Shown here: positions 35,386-49,480 of the stretch, one piece after another
Layout of the letters: each line of letters begins with the position of its first letter
Numbering within the stretch: position 1 is the stretch's first letter
Assembly (NCBI RefSeq): GCF_024868665.1
Contig: NC_079908.1
Span: 7,507,174 to 7,571,173, forward strand
Direction of reading: 5' to 3'
DNA length: 64,000 nt
Source: Triplophysa rosa
Taxonomy: Eukaryota > Chordata > Actinopteri > Cypriniformes > Nemacheilidae
Notes under the pieces: model-generated
What the model was told of the DNA's origin: nothing
Seen by the model: only the letters and a program-made list of their open reading frames with translations
Database searches by the model: none
Position numbers and translations under genes: made by a program

Positions 35386-37225
35386 ATTGTCATTTTAACC
35401 CAACTTAATAGAGAAACCAAATAAAGAGAAAAATGTAAGCTATCTTTTGGTGTAATTCACAGACCAATGAAAGAAAATAAAGCATATAAGAAATATGAAT
35501 ATCAGACATTATGGTTCCTTTCACGTGTGAAAGTCAATCAGACATTTTAATTACACTTTACACAAAAGTTTCATTCATTAACATTAGTTAATACATTACT
35601 AACATGAACTAACAATAAGCAAAATAATTCTTGCAGCATTGACTTTTGATAATTATAGAATCAATATAAATACAATTATTCATTGTAATGTATTGTAATA
35701 ATCTGTGCGTTAACTGATGCTAACAGACTTTTGATGTTAAAAATGTATTTGCTAAATTAACATTAAGTAGGCCTTAGAACAGCTTTTGAAGTAGTTCAGT
35801 GTTGATTCATGTAGTTAACTCGTGCAAGTGTTACTGAAATTTCCACTCAAATCTTGTTAGAAAAAGGGACTGTTTCTGTCTTTTTTTTTTGCAACATGTA
35901 GGTAGGCCTACCATTTGTGTTTTATTCTAACTTTAATTCTATATTAAACATTTACACTTTGGTTCCAGGAGACACACACCAGTAGGTTATGAAATTGCAC
36001 TAAGTAATTTGCCAGGGGTGAAACACAGGGCTATAAAGGCAATGATGCTTGTGATATAACAGTTAAACTATATGCAATTATAGTCCTTATACTGTAACAG
36101 TTTCACCAAAATCCATCTTTATTTTAACAGAAGGTTGTTAATTAAACTTAAAAACACAACATAGAGCTGATATTGCATTTTGACTGGTTTACATGTAAAG
36201 CAAGATTAATGTTTTGTTTTTAATACAGGTATATTTTGAAAGTAGGAAACAGAATACAAAAAAATGTATTAATATTTTACGATAAAAAAGTTTAAAAAGT
36301 ACATATTATAATGTGTGTCAATTAGTTCTTGTTTTTTTTAGAATTATTTTCAAATAAATGAGCTCAAATTCATATTTTCTTGTTTCTTTGACTAGATAAA
36401 TAAAATATAAATATAAAAATATTTATATCAATACAAAAAGGCAGGTTATGTCTTTTTAATGACACAATGCAGTTAAAAACAAAACATGATCAACAAAACC
36501 CTGATCTGCTTAAAAAGTATACAGCTGTATGTTTCTTCATTGTTTCTTTATCTTTAAACAGCATTGTGCTTCTTTCGCCAGTAAATCCAGAGCAAGAGTT
36601 GGTGAATCTGAAAAGGTTATGGAATTTCTTCTCAAATACTTCACTGCATTCAAAACATTCAATGATTAAGTCAATCTTGGCTTGAGGGAAGGGTTATGGG
36701 CTGGTCACCGCATTGTTAAAATATTTCAAAAACATATAACTTCATCATCATTCAAAACCAGTGGGACACACTGTTGCTTAAATGTAAATTATGACCAAAG
36801 CCAATTTTTGTCGTCAGCTAACATTTTGTGACATAGGCCTACTTATGTTTTAATACAAGCCATGTGAGTGTGTAGCATTTTATCCCGCATTTTAAAGAAA
36901 AACATAATGAATTGCAAATTTTGAGATTTGATAGCTATGGCGTACTCAGACTAATCATGATAATGTTGTTTTAAATTAAAGATTTGTGTTGACTAGCTTT
37001 AAAGAAAACACATTTGTCAGACATGTGGAGAAGAGGGCTGGTGATTACTGACATTCCTGACCATGGGGGAGAAGATTTTTTAAGAGCTCTTAGTGGCAGG
37101 GGGTTTCCAAGACTCTGAGATCAGCAAATGTTAAAACAGACTGGGACTAGACAGACCCCCATAAGCCAGAAGACTCCCAAATGAACAGAATAAACAACAT
37201 GCCTCTTACTGCCACCCTCGATGCC

Positions 37226-37410
<185 letters not shown>

Positions 37411-38021
37411 TCATGTTTTAATTTATCTTTCTTTGCCGATCGTGCACTTGCTCGTCATCTGCTCAGTAATTAGATTAGTAACGCAAACACTTCAGTTTCA
37501 TTAACGTTATTTGATGATCTCATCACGCGTTATCTCTAATGTTGAAGTAATAGCACGTCGCTATCTCGCGCTGTCCATTTGTGCCTTTTGCCTAACGCGG
37601 GTCAGTTTGCTGGCCCTGCAGGAGGTCCGCGTGACGCAGTCTCGCAAATTTGCTTCTCCAAATGGAGCAATGGAGTCCATCAAGCCCCCATTAGGACCTC
37701 ATTAAATTCGCTTAGTGAGATTTTTTGCACCCTTCTTAACGGGCTGAGGTGCGAACGCGTGCTTTAGCACAAACAGCGCCCGAGGCGCTCTGACTGACCG
37801 GAGATCGGTTTTTAATTTGGGCGGTTTGGTGATTCTGGTATGTTTATGAGTTAAGAGCTGTCTTCAGATCGGTGGATGATGTCGGTTAGAAGCGATAGAC
37901 GTTAGAAATGGAGAATAACACGTTTAAGCAGTCTACGTATAATGAGTTTTTGTTTTATTTTTGTCCTTTTGCTATTATACTGTAAAGAAAAGAAAAGTAG
38001 CCGGTAATTAAACTTACTTGC

Positions 38022-38450
38022 TGAAAAAAACAATAGAACCATGCCCAAAACACAATAGAAAATCTAATAGATTGAATGTTTATAATGGGAATTGTATTAG
38101 TTTTAATGGAAAATATAATGGTGTCTGGTATGTGATGGTTTCTTTTGGTGGTATTATCTTGAACATGGGAAGCAATAGAACACCATTAAATCATTTTGGA
38201 ATAACGCCCAGAACACAACAAAAAAGGAATTTTGTAATGGTTTTAATGGAAAAGCTAATGGTTCATAATGGTATTTTAATGGAAACTAGTAGATGGTTTC
38301 TACTTTTTAGAAGACAATTGTGCTTTTTAAATAAATTATTACAGTGTTTAGGACGTATCCCTGCTGAAACAATCGAAAATATCACACATAGGTTCAATGG
38401 TTATAATGTGTCATAATGGGAGTTGTGGCAATTGGTTTTAATAGAAATTA
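38022..38450 (+). mobile_element. CCATTA-rich dispersed repeat, copy 2
   Basis: TTTATAATGGGAATTG, TTTTAATGGAAA and GCCCAAAACAC words are the reverse complement of those at 12596-12850. Confidence 0.6.
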
Positions 38451-38790
38451 CGATGGTCTCTATACATATAAATAGCCTAACATAAATGATTTTTGTAATG
38501 TTTCAATGGTGAACGGCTCGTGGTTTTAATGATATTTAAATGCAACATTTAAAATTGGTATTTTTAGGGGGTTTTTTAGCATGGAAATTGCTGTCAATGT
38601 TTCATTGTTTCCAGTCTTAATTTAACGTAGCCTCAAAACATTATATATGGTCCCTCTCCTGTGTCTCCCCCCCATCGTCTTTCTCGCAGATGGTGTGCAA
38701 GTTTGCCCCTCTGTGTTGTTGCAATAACCTCGGGGTACCAGATTTCTCACCCTCACGCTGCGGCGCACTGTTTATACAACTGGAGAAGAC

Positions 38791-38798
38791 TTCACACC
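38791..38798 (+). promoter_or_regulatory. T-box-like site in the ripply1 promoter
   Basis: TTCACACC reads GGTGTGAA on the other strand, a T-box core, 137 bp upstream of the TATA box. Ripply genes are known targets of T-box factors such as Tbx6 in paraxial mesoderm; use of this site is inferred. Confidence 0.4.
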
Positions 38799-38934
38799 AA
38801 AATGTCTATAGCAGCCTCTATCCCGATCATTTGGCAAACAGCACCACAGCCTCCCCAAACCCCCTCCTAAAAAAGCTGAAGTCATTTGGCATTGGCACCA
38901 GCGTTCTGCCTCCGCCCCTGCGGCTCCAACTTAA

Positions 38935-38940
38935 TATAAA
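38935..38940 (+). promoter_or_regulatory. ripply1 TATA box
   Basis: TATAAA in a GC-richer context, 137 bp before the start codon. Transcription would begin near 38965-38970. Confidence 0.65.
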
Positions 38941-39076
38941 CCCGGAGAGCGACTCCGCTTCATTCATTCACTTCACTGCGGAGGAAAGCGGCTCATCTTC
39001 CAGCAACAGGACCATCGCTCGGAGGGAGATCTTCCAAACCAGGACTATTTGGGACTATCAGCCCACGAAAACAGAC

Positions 39077-40686
39077 ATGAATTCTGTGTGTTTTGCCGCT
39101 CCTCTTTCTAACACAATGAAGATGCAGCAGCCAAACAGCAGGTGAGCCTTACCTACTCCATCTTTTCTGTTTGTTATGTAATATAATTTTATCAATGAGC
39201 TTTGGTAAATTACAAGTTAAAAGCACACAGGTAGCCTACAATAAACTGCGATATATTGTAACATGCACCTGAATGACGATGCGTATTAGCATATTAAAAT
39301 AAAATGGTTTGTATGATCTTATTTGTGTGGTCGTAAATTTATGTAGGATATTACATTTTTGTGTGAAATGTTTGTCTATAATATTCGTACATTTTATTCG
39401 CAAGTTTTTTACGTGATCGTTTGATTGACACTGACCATGTTGCTCGTGTCTGTTTCACAGCCCAGCTTCCCTGTGGAGACCGTGGCTCGTGACCAGAAAG
39501 GATGCACAAACTGAATGCCGGAGAATGAAGCTGGCTTGTGTACGTTTTTTTCCCACCTTTGCGGTTGCAAATGGAATCTCAGCGTTATTGAAGTCAAAAA
39601 ACACACAATTCATCAGTCCACAGCTAATAACAGCACCTGTGAGAATGTGCAATTTACACTATGTAAATTTGAATCTCAACAAAATGATATGGTGACTCAT
39701 AGAGATCAATAAAGCCAGCAGCAGGTAACTTGAAAGCGTCAGACAGGCATGTGGTGAGCATTAGGCCCGCTACGCCCGAGCAGAAGGTGTGACCGTCAAG
39801 CTGTTTCATTGACACCGAGCCACGCATTGACGCATAGTAAGGCTGAGAGCAACTGCAGCACCAGAGACATTCTGCCATATGGCACCACTGTCCGAGTGTG
39901 AACGCTGAGCCTGTGCCCGGAGACGAGGTGTAGGGAAAAACAGCTCCCAGAGAGCAAGCGCACGCTTGCCAAGATTTAAGTAGACACCTCTAGGTTTGGG
40001 GAGGCAGTTGGAATCTGTTTCCCACAAACACTTTAGCCTGACACCCTCCATGTCACAGCTTTCGCATCCTGCCCTCGGTGTTATGCACCCACGAAGCTGG
40101 CAGGGATATCACCTCATAAACAGCGGACAGGAAGCGTTGTTTGACGGTTTGCGTTTTGTACATGTGGTCTTACACGTCTTTTCTCACTCTTTACAGCCTT
40201 ACGCCAGGCCAGAAGTACACGGCAACACTGCAACAGATGGCAAAACGCAGTCTTTCCAGCACCCTGTCAGGTCAGTACTTTTATTTTGGTTGTGCAATGG
40301 TTTTGTTTTGCAATGTGATTTAATCCAAACCATTAAAGACTAATTATTTTCAAATAAGGCTTATTTTAATGGTGAAAACCTCATTTGCACCCAAGCGCTT
40401 GTGTGTTTTACGATTTTCAAATTGCTCGTTAATGTTAGTTTTGATGAAACATTATAATAACAGTGTTTTTTATTTGTGTTTTAGGCTTTACTGGCCCAGA
40501 TCAAAGTCTTTTGACTACCTCTTCAGCGATGGCGAAGCTCTGCTCAGAAATTTCCCCGTGCAGGCCACCATCAACTTTTATGATGAGTCGGACAGCGAAG
40601 ATGAGGAAGACAGCTGTGAGGACGATGAAGACAGCGACAATGAAGAGTGTCTTAAACTTAACGGACACTTCACCAGCTACAACTGA
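39077..40686 (+). CDS. ripply1: Ripply1 transcriptional co-repressor
   Basis: Four coding exons read in frame: 39077-39141, 39461-39539, 40197-40270 and 40485-40686, giving 139 residues. Both family hallmarks are present: the WRPW motif at 27-30, which recruits Groucho/TLE, and the Ripply homology domain around 67-105 (SFQHPVRLYWPRSKSFDYL), which contacts T-box factors. An acidic tail of Asp/Glu/Ser follows at about 110-131. Ripply proteins convert T-box activators such as Tbx6 into repressors and set somite boundaries. The longer open frame upstream of 39077 is 5' UTR and promoter: the TATA box is at 38935, so the ATG in ACAGACATGAAT is the first usable one. The neighbour is cldn2, as in human. 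Confidence 0.95.
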
Positions 40687-41095
40687 GTCTTCAAATTCAT
40701 CCTTGTTTATATAACTGTACGGTTCTGTGATTTTAGGATGCTGAGAAGTTCACAAACTCAATATAGTCACTGGATAAAACCACTTTATATGCTCCCAGAG
40801 AAGTCAATGCATTAATAATTCAGTGTGTGGACATCTTTTTTTCTCTCAAAACAGAACAGATAAGTCTTGCATATAAGTAATTCTTGTTGGGAACAGCAAA
40901 GTGCATTCCCACATTGGGAAGTGTTGTTTCAGATGTATCTCAGGGTTCTTGCCTTTTCTTTTTTGTACATAAAAGTCTATTTGTATTCTATTATTCACAT
41001 GCTTAACTTATGACTTTTGTGTATATATGTATTTATGCCAGATTTTCTACTTTTTTACTATTGGGTTAAAATAAAATCTATTTAAATGAGTGCAA
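40687..41095 (+). other. ripply1: ripply1 3' UTR with poly(A) signal
   Basis: AT-rich, repeat-free sequence runs to AATAAA at 41070-41075. TTTTTGTACATAA and similar AU-rich stretches could favour the short mRNA half-life expected of a cyclic segmentation gene; that is inference. Confidence 0.65.
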
Positions 41096-41500
41096 ACCTT
41101 GTATTTAGTTATTTTTTGGGCTTCAGATAAATGTCTTTTTTTAACTGACTCATGTTTCTTTGATGTTGTCAGACCCTATCTTTTGGCTAGAAGAGGGTCT
41201 GCTGTTTGTCCAGGTTTCAAAGAAAAGAGGTTTGATAAAGGACAATGACAATGTCCTCTTAAGAGAGTCTGAAGATTTGGAAAGTCACAATCAACAAATA
41301 CCTAATTGGTTGGTTTTATTAGCTCTATGAATAGACAATTAAAAAAGTTTCCTATTGTTTAATGTTGTTAACAATATTAAAAAACACCTTTCTCAATTAT
41401 GCTGCTCTGTTCTCTATATCTTTAACTCTGTTCCTGCTTGGAAACATAGTTTTGTATACTTTCTCATTTGTAGACTCGAAATGTTCAATGTTTACTTATT

Positions 41501-41535
41501 TGTAAGTCGCTTTGGATAACTGCACCTGTTAAAAT
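41501..41535 (+). mobile_element. SINE tail fragment
   Basis: TGTAAGTCGCTTTGGATAA is the conserved 3' part of teleost SINEs related to those at 14819 and 53991. Confidence 0.6.
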
Positions 41536-41587
41536 AATAAATATAAATGAAAATTAACAGTTCCTTATAGAAAAAAAACATTAAAAA

Positions 41588-41805
41588 GGTACAGGCCCAG
41601 TTTCGCAGACAAGGTTTAGCTTAAGCCAGGACTATGCCTTAGTTAAATTAGGATGTTTAAGTCGCTTTTCTTAAAATACCTTAGATAAAAATATTACAAG
41701 TGTGCATGAGATAACAATGGATATTACAAATTTTAAGATATCAGGGCCATTTATTTTCAGTTAAGACAGCTCAAACTTTTATTTTAGTCTGGGACTAAGT
41801 CTTGT
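41588..41805. mobile_element. Dispersed teleost element beginning GGCCCAGTTTCGCAGAC
   Basis: TTAGCTTAAGCCAGGACTA near the left and TTTTAGTCTGGGACTAAG near the right are inverted relatives of each other. The right end is interrupted by the hairpin element at 41806. Confidence 0.6.
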
Positions 41806-41921
41806 GCTGCCTTCATGTGCTCTCGGAAATTCGAAAATTCCATTTTAATGTTACTAAATCCAGATGTTACTTCCGGGTTGAAGTGGGAATTATCGAATTT
41901 CCGAGAGCACATGAAGGCAGC
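41806..41921. mobile_element. Fold-back MITE (116-bp hairpin)
   Basis: GCTGCCTTCATGTGCTCTCG (41806-41825) and its complement CGAGAGCACATGAAGGCAGC (41902-41921) are perfect inverted arms, extending imperfectly to about 36 bp each. A core containing ACTTCCGGGTTGAAGTGGG lies between. Confidence 0.85.
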
Positions 41922-42339
41922 CTTACATTTAGCAAATATTTTAATTTGAGAAAATGTAATAAAATTTGATTTATTTTTTAATTGCAACTGTCGGACATGT
42001 TAATTAATAACTAATAGTAATAAATAAATAAACAATGCTTTAAAGATTCCAGTGAGGAACGCGTGAAAATGAGCGTTCAGACTTATGGGTAATGTTGTCT
42101 TTTAACACAAGGCGCGGCATCACGAGGGACCCGTGACTCTATTTTTATATCATAGTCTTTCTCTAATAAAATTTAATTTGGTGTTTTTGCTCCACGTTCA
42201 TGCCGATAAGAATAAAACAAATATAGACTAGGAATACATGGGCAAATGCTTCTTGAAATAACCTCGGAGAGCTGTAGACGTGCGCACACACAAACTACAG
42301 TACCCAGTTTATTTTCCCCCATTCCCCAAAGAAGCTGAT

Positions 42340-43090
42340 TTTGCGTGTACGTAATCATCACTGGATTTCATTGGACGATCGGGGAAAATCCGTGGCTCCC
42401 ATTGGTCCATCCACTTATCAGTCAAACGACATCTGTGACTCATGTGGGTGCTCCCTTGTTGGAAACAGGGATGGAAATGGACTAGCAATTGCAACAGCCT
42501 GGATGGTAGGCTTTGTTATTTATTTGTATCTTCCCCCGAGTGAGAAACATACACGTTGTTTTGTTTTAGTTCTACGACAACTAAAAATATCATTACACGA
42601 CCATCGTCGCGTTTTCCAAATGTGCATTTTTAAGAACACAAGAAAGCCCTCTAAGGACTACATTCAGCTGCTCAGACCGAATGTATCTGATTCATATTTT
42701 ATGTACTTTTAAGGAAGCTAGCGATCTTTAGAAACTGTAATTACAGTACATTATTTTGTCATTATTTCCCGTCACACTTTTTTCAAGCCGGCGAAAATCC
42801 AGTCACACTTAAAAGTCGACAGGATTTATCTATGCTTTAATGTTTTCTCGTTGTTTCTCTTTAGTCACAGTTGCATCGTGTGTTTTTAAATATATGTAGT
42901 TTTATTGTTAATAAACGTAGAGGTATGGTGGTCGTATATTTTTAAACGATACTAACTAGTGAATTAAATGAATTGGTTAAGAAGTGAGCTCAAGTGATAT
43001 AAATTTAGCTCGTGCATCTTTCTATCTACCCGCTCCGTTACTATGGGAACCTCCTCCCCCGCCCCTCCTCCATCCCTGTCAGCGGATCTT
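42340..43090 (+). promoter_or_regulatory. Probable prrg3 promoter region
   Basis: Two ATTGG (CCAAT) boxes (42370, 42401), an RFX-type X-box GTTACTATGGGAAC (43037-43050) and the GC-box run CCCCCGCCCC just after it. The first coding exon of prrg3 at 43381 begins with a splice acceptor, so a non-coding first exon must lie upstream, probably here; its donor was not fixed. Confidence 0.45.
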
Positions 43091-43416
43091 TTACGTGCAG
43101 TAGCTTACATAGATATGTACAGCTAGATATCAGCTAACAGATGGCAACATTCAATGTTCTGTGGTTTGAGGGGGGGGGGGAAGCCTGTTACTCTTATAAA
43201 AGTGTTTGGAAATAATGTTTAAGCCACTGAAGTTATTTTGTTGGACTGTTTTAATCTGTTGTTTTGTTAAACCACAGGTCAATTGATAATACAAAGTTAC
43301 CAACAATCATTTAGAGACAAATGAAAATTAGACATGATATATGCTTAAGAAAAGACAATTGTGTTTTCTCATCTTTCCAGGTCAAAATACCTCAGATTAA
43401 GTTCTCTAGTGGTAGC

Positions 43417-45318
<1,902 letters not shown>

Positions 45319-48300
45319 GAGAAAAGTGACACAACAGTTTGTCTCGCCACTAAACGTTAGGGAACATTTGATGTGATGCACTAGTTCCCAAGCACTTATC
45401 CTAATGTGGGTCTCACTCAGAAGGGAGTGTGCAAGTTTTGACCTCCCGAGTCATAAGCGGTTGCCTTGTGTTGTCGGTCAACACGTGGACTGCTCTGGTA
45501 ACATGGTTGTGTTTTATAAATTTGCATTCTAGAGTTGATGTATGCAAGGTGTCCTCTAGACTCCTGCCTTCACGTTTTCTTCGCACAACAAATATCTTCA
45601 TTCCGCGCACCTTTTTGCTTCGCTTGAGCTTTCACGGCACAATGCATGACTCGGCTGCTACCCTTTAGAAAGACGCTGTATAAAAGTAAGCGAGAAATAG
45701 ATCCATCCCTCGATGGGAGATGCCAAGTTCCTGTGCGCGGAATCATAATCGCATTGTCGGGTATCAAGCTTCAGAGTCTGCTAGCCAAAAAAAAAGCGTG
45801 TGGGAAAAACAGGATGATGTGCCAAATCGAATTGGTATGTCCTAGGAATGACCAGACAGTCTGTGACTACACGATGTAAGAAAAACGTAAATTGGATGAT
45901 CATCACATTACCATCAATGTGTGAAGTCAGTTGTTTAAGGCCGAGTTGATTTCCGAGAAACATAAACCCTGTGAATTCTTATACCAGCAGTATGTCTAAA
46001 AACATGGCGACAGAGAAGTCCTTAGAATTAGTAATAAACTATCACATGATGTAGATTGTAAGTACGACAAGCTAAATCGCATATATGTGAAATCACCTGT
46101 TTTGTCAAAGATGCACTCTTACACGTATGCACACAATCTGCTTGTTTACAGTATAGACACAAACACAGAAATTTAAACAGAATGTTACACGCTTCTATGT
46201 TTTTTACCTCTGAAAACAAAAACTCAGTATTTAGGCCTTAGATACATGTACAAATAGTTAATCAAATAGTCTGCTTAGCAGTTCCAAGCTGCCTACAGTT
46301 ATTGAGAGATTTTACCTCAAATGCTGTGCTCACACAATCACTCTCTCCCAAAACACAAATGCACAAAAACCCTCCCCAATCGTGGATAATACAACATTCC
46401 AGGCCTTCGAATTCCCGTTTTCTTCTCCCCTCGACTGTTTACAATGTCTTTTCTCTTTGTTTTTTACAACTGCTTAAGAAACTGTGCGAATTTGTATAGT
46501 TTTGTGTAGTTTTAGACATCACCGGGTGCTATACTGTACTATAATGCTGCTTGTTTTCACTTTGTGTTAACCCCCACTGTCTCTCTGCGTGTGATGTTTT
46601 GCTTGTGCTCAAACTAGTCAACCAAACTGCCCGTTTGTAACGTGCGGCTAAATCGTGTTTTCCAGCTCAGGTTAAAACCAACGAACTGCTGACGTTGCAG
46701 TAAACGTGTTAATAATCTCTCACACTGCCAACCTTTGAGTGACCGGGATGCGTCGAAAGATAGCGGTATTGTAACTAAACAATATCGCAGTATTACATGC
46801 GAGACTGATATTGTAAAAGTGTTGGGTGAAGCACTAAAACTGACAGAGCCTTAATGTAATTGTGCTGTATTACAAAATGCTAATTGTACAAAAAAGGTCC
46901 TTAACTTAACCAAACACTATCATCCAAACAATCAGAATGGATTGAATACAAAAACAAGCACAGTAGGGTCGGATGACCTTGCGTATACTCAAAGATCTTC
47001 GATGATGGGAAAATGTAGCTGTGTAGACAAACCGTTGACTTGGATTGTGTCTCTGCTCATGTCCCAATGATCAATCCCACAATGCCCTGACGGGCTGTCT
47101 TTTGCATTGATGGAGCACCCTGCTTCGACATTGTATTGACAGAGGCTGGTATAAACTGCGGATCAGGTTCAGGGTTGGTTGTTGTTAAAGACTGATAGCA
47201 GAGACAACTCAGATCTTCAGCGGATGATGAGTGTTGAGAGGTGGGCTGGACTGGAGGGCTGTGTGTGACTGTGTCTAATGTTTAATGTCACACTATTTCA
47301 GAGGTAGCAAGATCTGGATGTAGGTGGTTTATCTATATTTTAGACTGAAAGAAAATTGTATGTGTTGGAGAATATGTGTGTGTATATGTGATGTGTTCAC
47401 ATGCCTGTTGCCAGCACCTATGAAGAATGTGCCACAGAAGCCACATACTTTATGGTTTATATGCTAAATGTGTTATATACAATACCAAAACCATTGTTTT
47501 TCTTCAAAGCCAAACTGCATGATTTTACGTAATATGCATTTTACATAGTTTTTCATTTAAATATATTGTTCACTGTGGCTCTGTTTATGTCAAATCTCTA
47601 TTACTGCTTAGACCAATTTGATCAACATAAGAAGTTCTGTTAATCTGCAATTCATAATAACACAATTGTACTTTTGTGTATGCACTGTATCAAATGTCCC
47701 TCGTCATAGGCATCATGGCAATCCTGTACCAAATTGATATGATATACTCGAATATTCTTTTAGTTTGAATATACAATACATATAATCAGATCTGTGACAC
47801 GCACATAGTCAATAGTAAACTGACGCATGATTTTTCATCATATTATTTTGTCACATTCTGTTAAATAATTGCTCATATAAAGATTGAATACAGAACACAG
47901 CTCACTTTCAATCATGTTTAGTGCTTTTTGTCAAACACTTGTTAAAGCATTAGTAAAATATCTCACCCTAAGACAATTACGTGCTCTTTAGTGCTTTTAT
48001 AGTTTATATTTATAAAGATCATTGACTTTAAAAACATTTAAAATAGTGTTTGGTTCCATAACAAATCTGTTTTTTCCTTACATAATCGTATGGATCCTAA
48101 CCGTGATCCTGACAGAGCTTCCAATGAGTCAAACATTCTTCTTTGATTTGTTACAAATATGCTTTTATGCTTATTCTGACATTTATTTAATCTACAATAA
48201 CCATCATCTCTGGATAATTGCATTAAATACAGTGTTGTGATTGTTTATATTTTGCTCAGAAATATGAAGTTATCTTGACTTGGCCAAAATATCCCGATTA

Positions 48301-48485
48301 TTGATCATTTAAGAGGTAAAACAACCTTTTAACATGATTTAATTCAAGCATATATTACTTCTAAATTGTTTTTCACCCCATTCCCATGTTTACACTTTTA
48401 ATTTAACATTTCAAGTGCCAATTTTCTTTTGTGAGAGCGCTGATGTTAGTGGAAGGCTAATAAAAAATACATTCCTGTAAACACG
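45319..48485 (+). other. Long putative prrg3 3' UTR / intergenic DNA
   Basis: About 3 kb almost free of recognised repeats, with scattered AT-rich stretches and a late AATAAA at about 48460. The lack of transposons fits a long 3' UTR, but this is inference. Short open frames here show no protein signature. Confidence 0.35.
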
Positions 48486-48750
48486 TGTCCTGTTTATTTT
48501 AATTAACAATATGAATCTTATTAATTATTTGAATTTTGCGAACATGTTTGTCTAACAAAAAGTTAGTTCCGCCGCTAACTCACGCCATTGGCTGGGATTT
48601 GCAGAGAGCCTCCTCTAATTGGTTTAAAGATATTCTATGTTTCCTGTCAGGTTCTTTAACATTAGCTTTCATAATGATACGTGTTATTTTTAGTACATTT
48701 TATATGTCAACTCTTGTTCAAATAAATAAATAATCCTCGCGGCACCTTTA

Positions 48751-48837
48751 AAATAAATAGCAGGCCCCGCCCACCTCGCTTCTTTACTCCGGTGTCATAT
48801 GACGTCCCATACGTCAGTCGACGTAAGCTGACAGGAG
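48751..48837 (+). promoter_or_regulatory. Promoter and non-coding first exon of the Mff/FATE1-like gene
   Basis: A GC box (CCCCGCCC, 48765-48772) is followed by CRE-type sites TGACGTC (48800-48806) and TACGTCA (48810-48816). A donor GTGAGT begins at 48838, and the first coding exon has an acceptor (CTCCTCAG) ending at 49463. The 5' UTR exon therefore probably ends at 48837. Confidence 0.5.
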
Positions 48838-49480
48838 GTGAGTTGAGCAGTTTTGTTGAAGCTCAAGTTTGATAAGTGTTTTGTTACTGCGAACAGCAAT
48901 TGTAACGGCCTTTTAAACGATGGGATAATGTAACATTAGAGATGTATAAATACGCGTAGAAGAAGCGAAACTGAACTGTTGAAACAAAGTCGTGGGTTTT
49001 ATAACCATGTGTTATGCGTGAGTTGATAAATGTAGCCGATGAACGTTTATCGACAGGTTTTTGTTTGTTCAGGTCTATGTACAGCTTTATAGAAACGTGT
49101 AATGTCTTGCATAACTATAAAGCGACTTTAGATCAAAACTGGATGATCTTGAGTCGATCTTGTCTTGTGTCCGGGTACAAAAACTGGTCACTCACTCTCT
49201 CGGTTCATTTTTTTAACAGCAAGCAAATTATAAACACAATATGTGTTACTTTATAGTCCATTTCTCTCGTCAAATTATTACAATTAACGTTCCACGGTAA
49301 ATTTGTATATCCATTACATTGTTGTGTTGCTTTGCTTACGTAAAGCAGCTTAACATTTGCTGTTGGACAGTGATGGGGTCAGTCTGTGATGTCCTCGTCT
49401 TTAGCAAAAAGACCTATATGCCTTTATATTTTCTAGTAAGACGTCATATTTATTCCTCCTCAGGTAGTGCAGGTACAGTT

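Noticed and set aside
38690..39145. Upstream extension of the ripply1 frame giving a 151-codon start exon
   Set aside because: The TATA box at 38935 and the conserved Ripply start place translation at 39077; the upstream part is promoter and 5' UTR.
45429..45879. Short frames downstream of prrg3
   Set aside because: They lie in probable 3' UTR, overlap one another on both strands and show no protein signature.
49319..49480. Use of the longer 156-codon frame start for the Mff-like gene
   Set aside because: A splice acceptor at 49463 separates the ATG at 49481 from the upstream frame, and MFF-like similarity begins after 49481.
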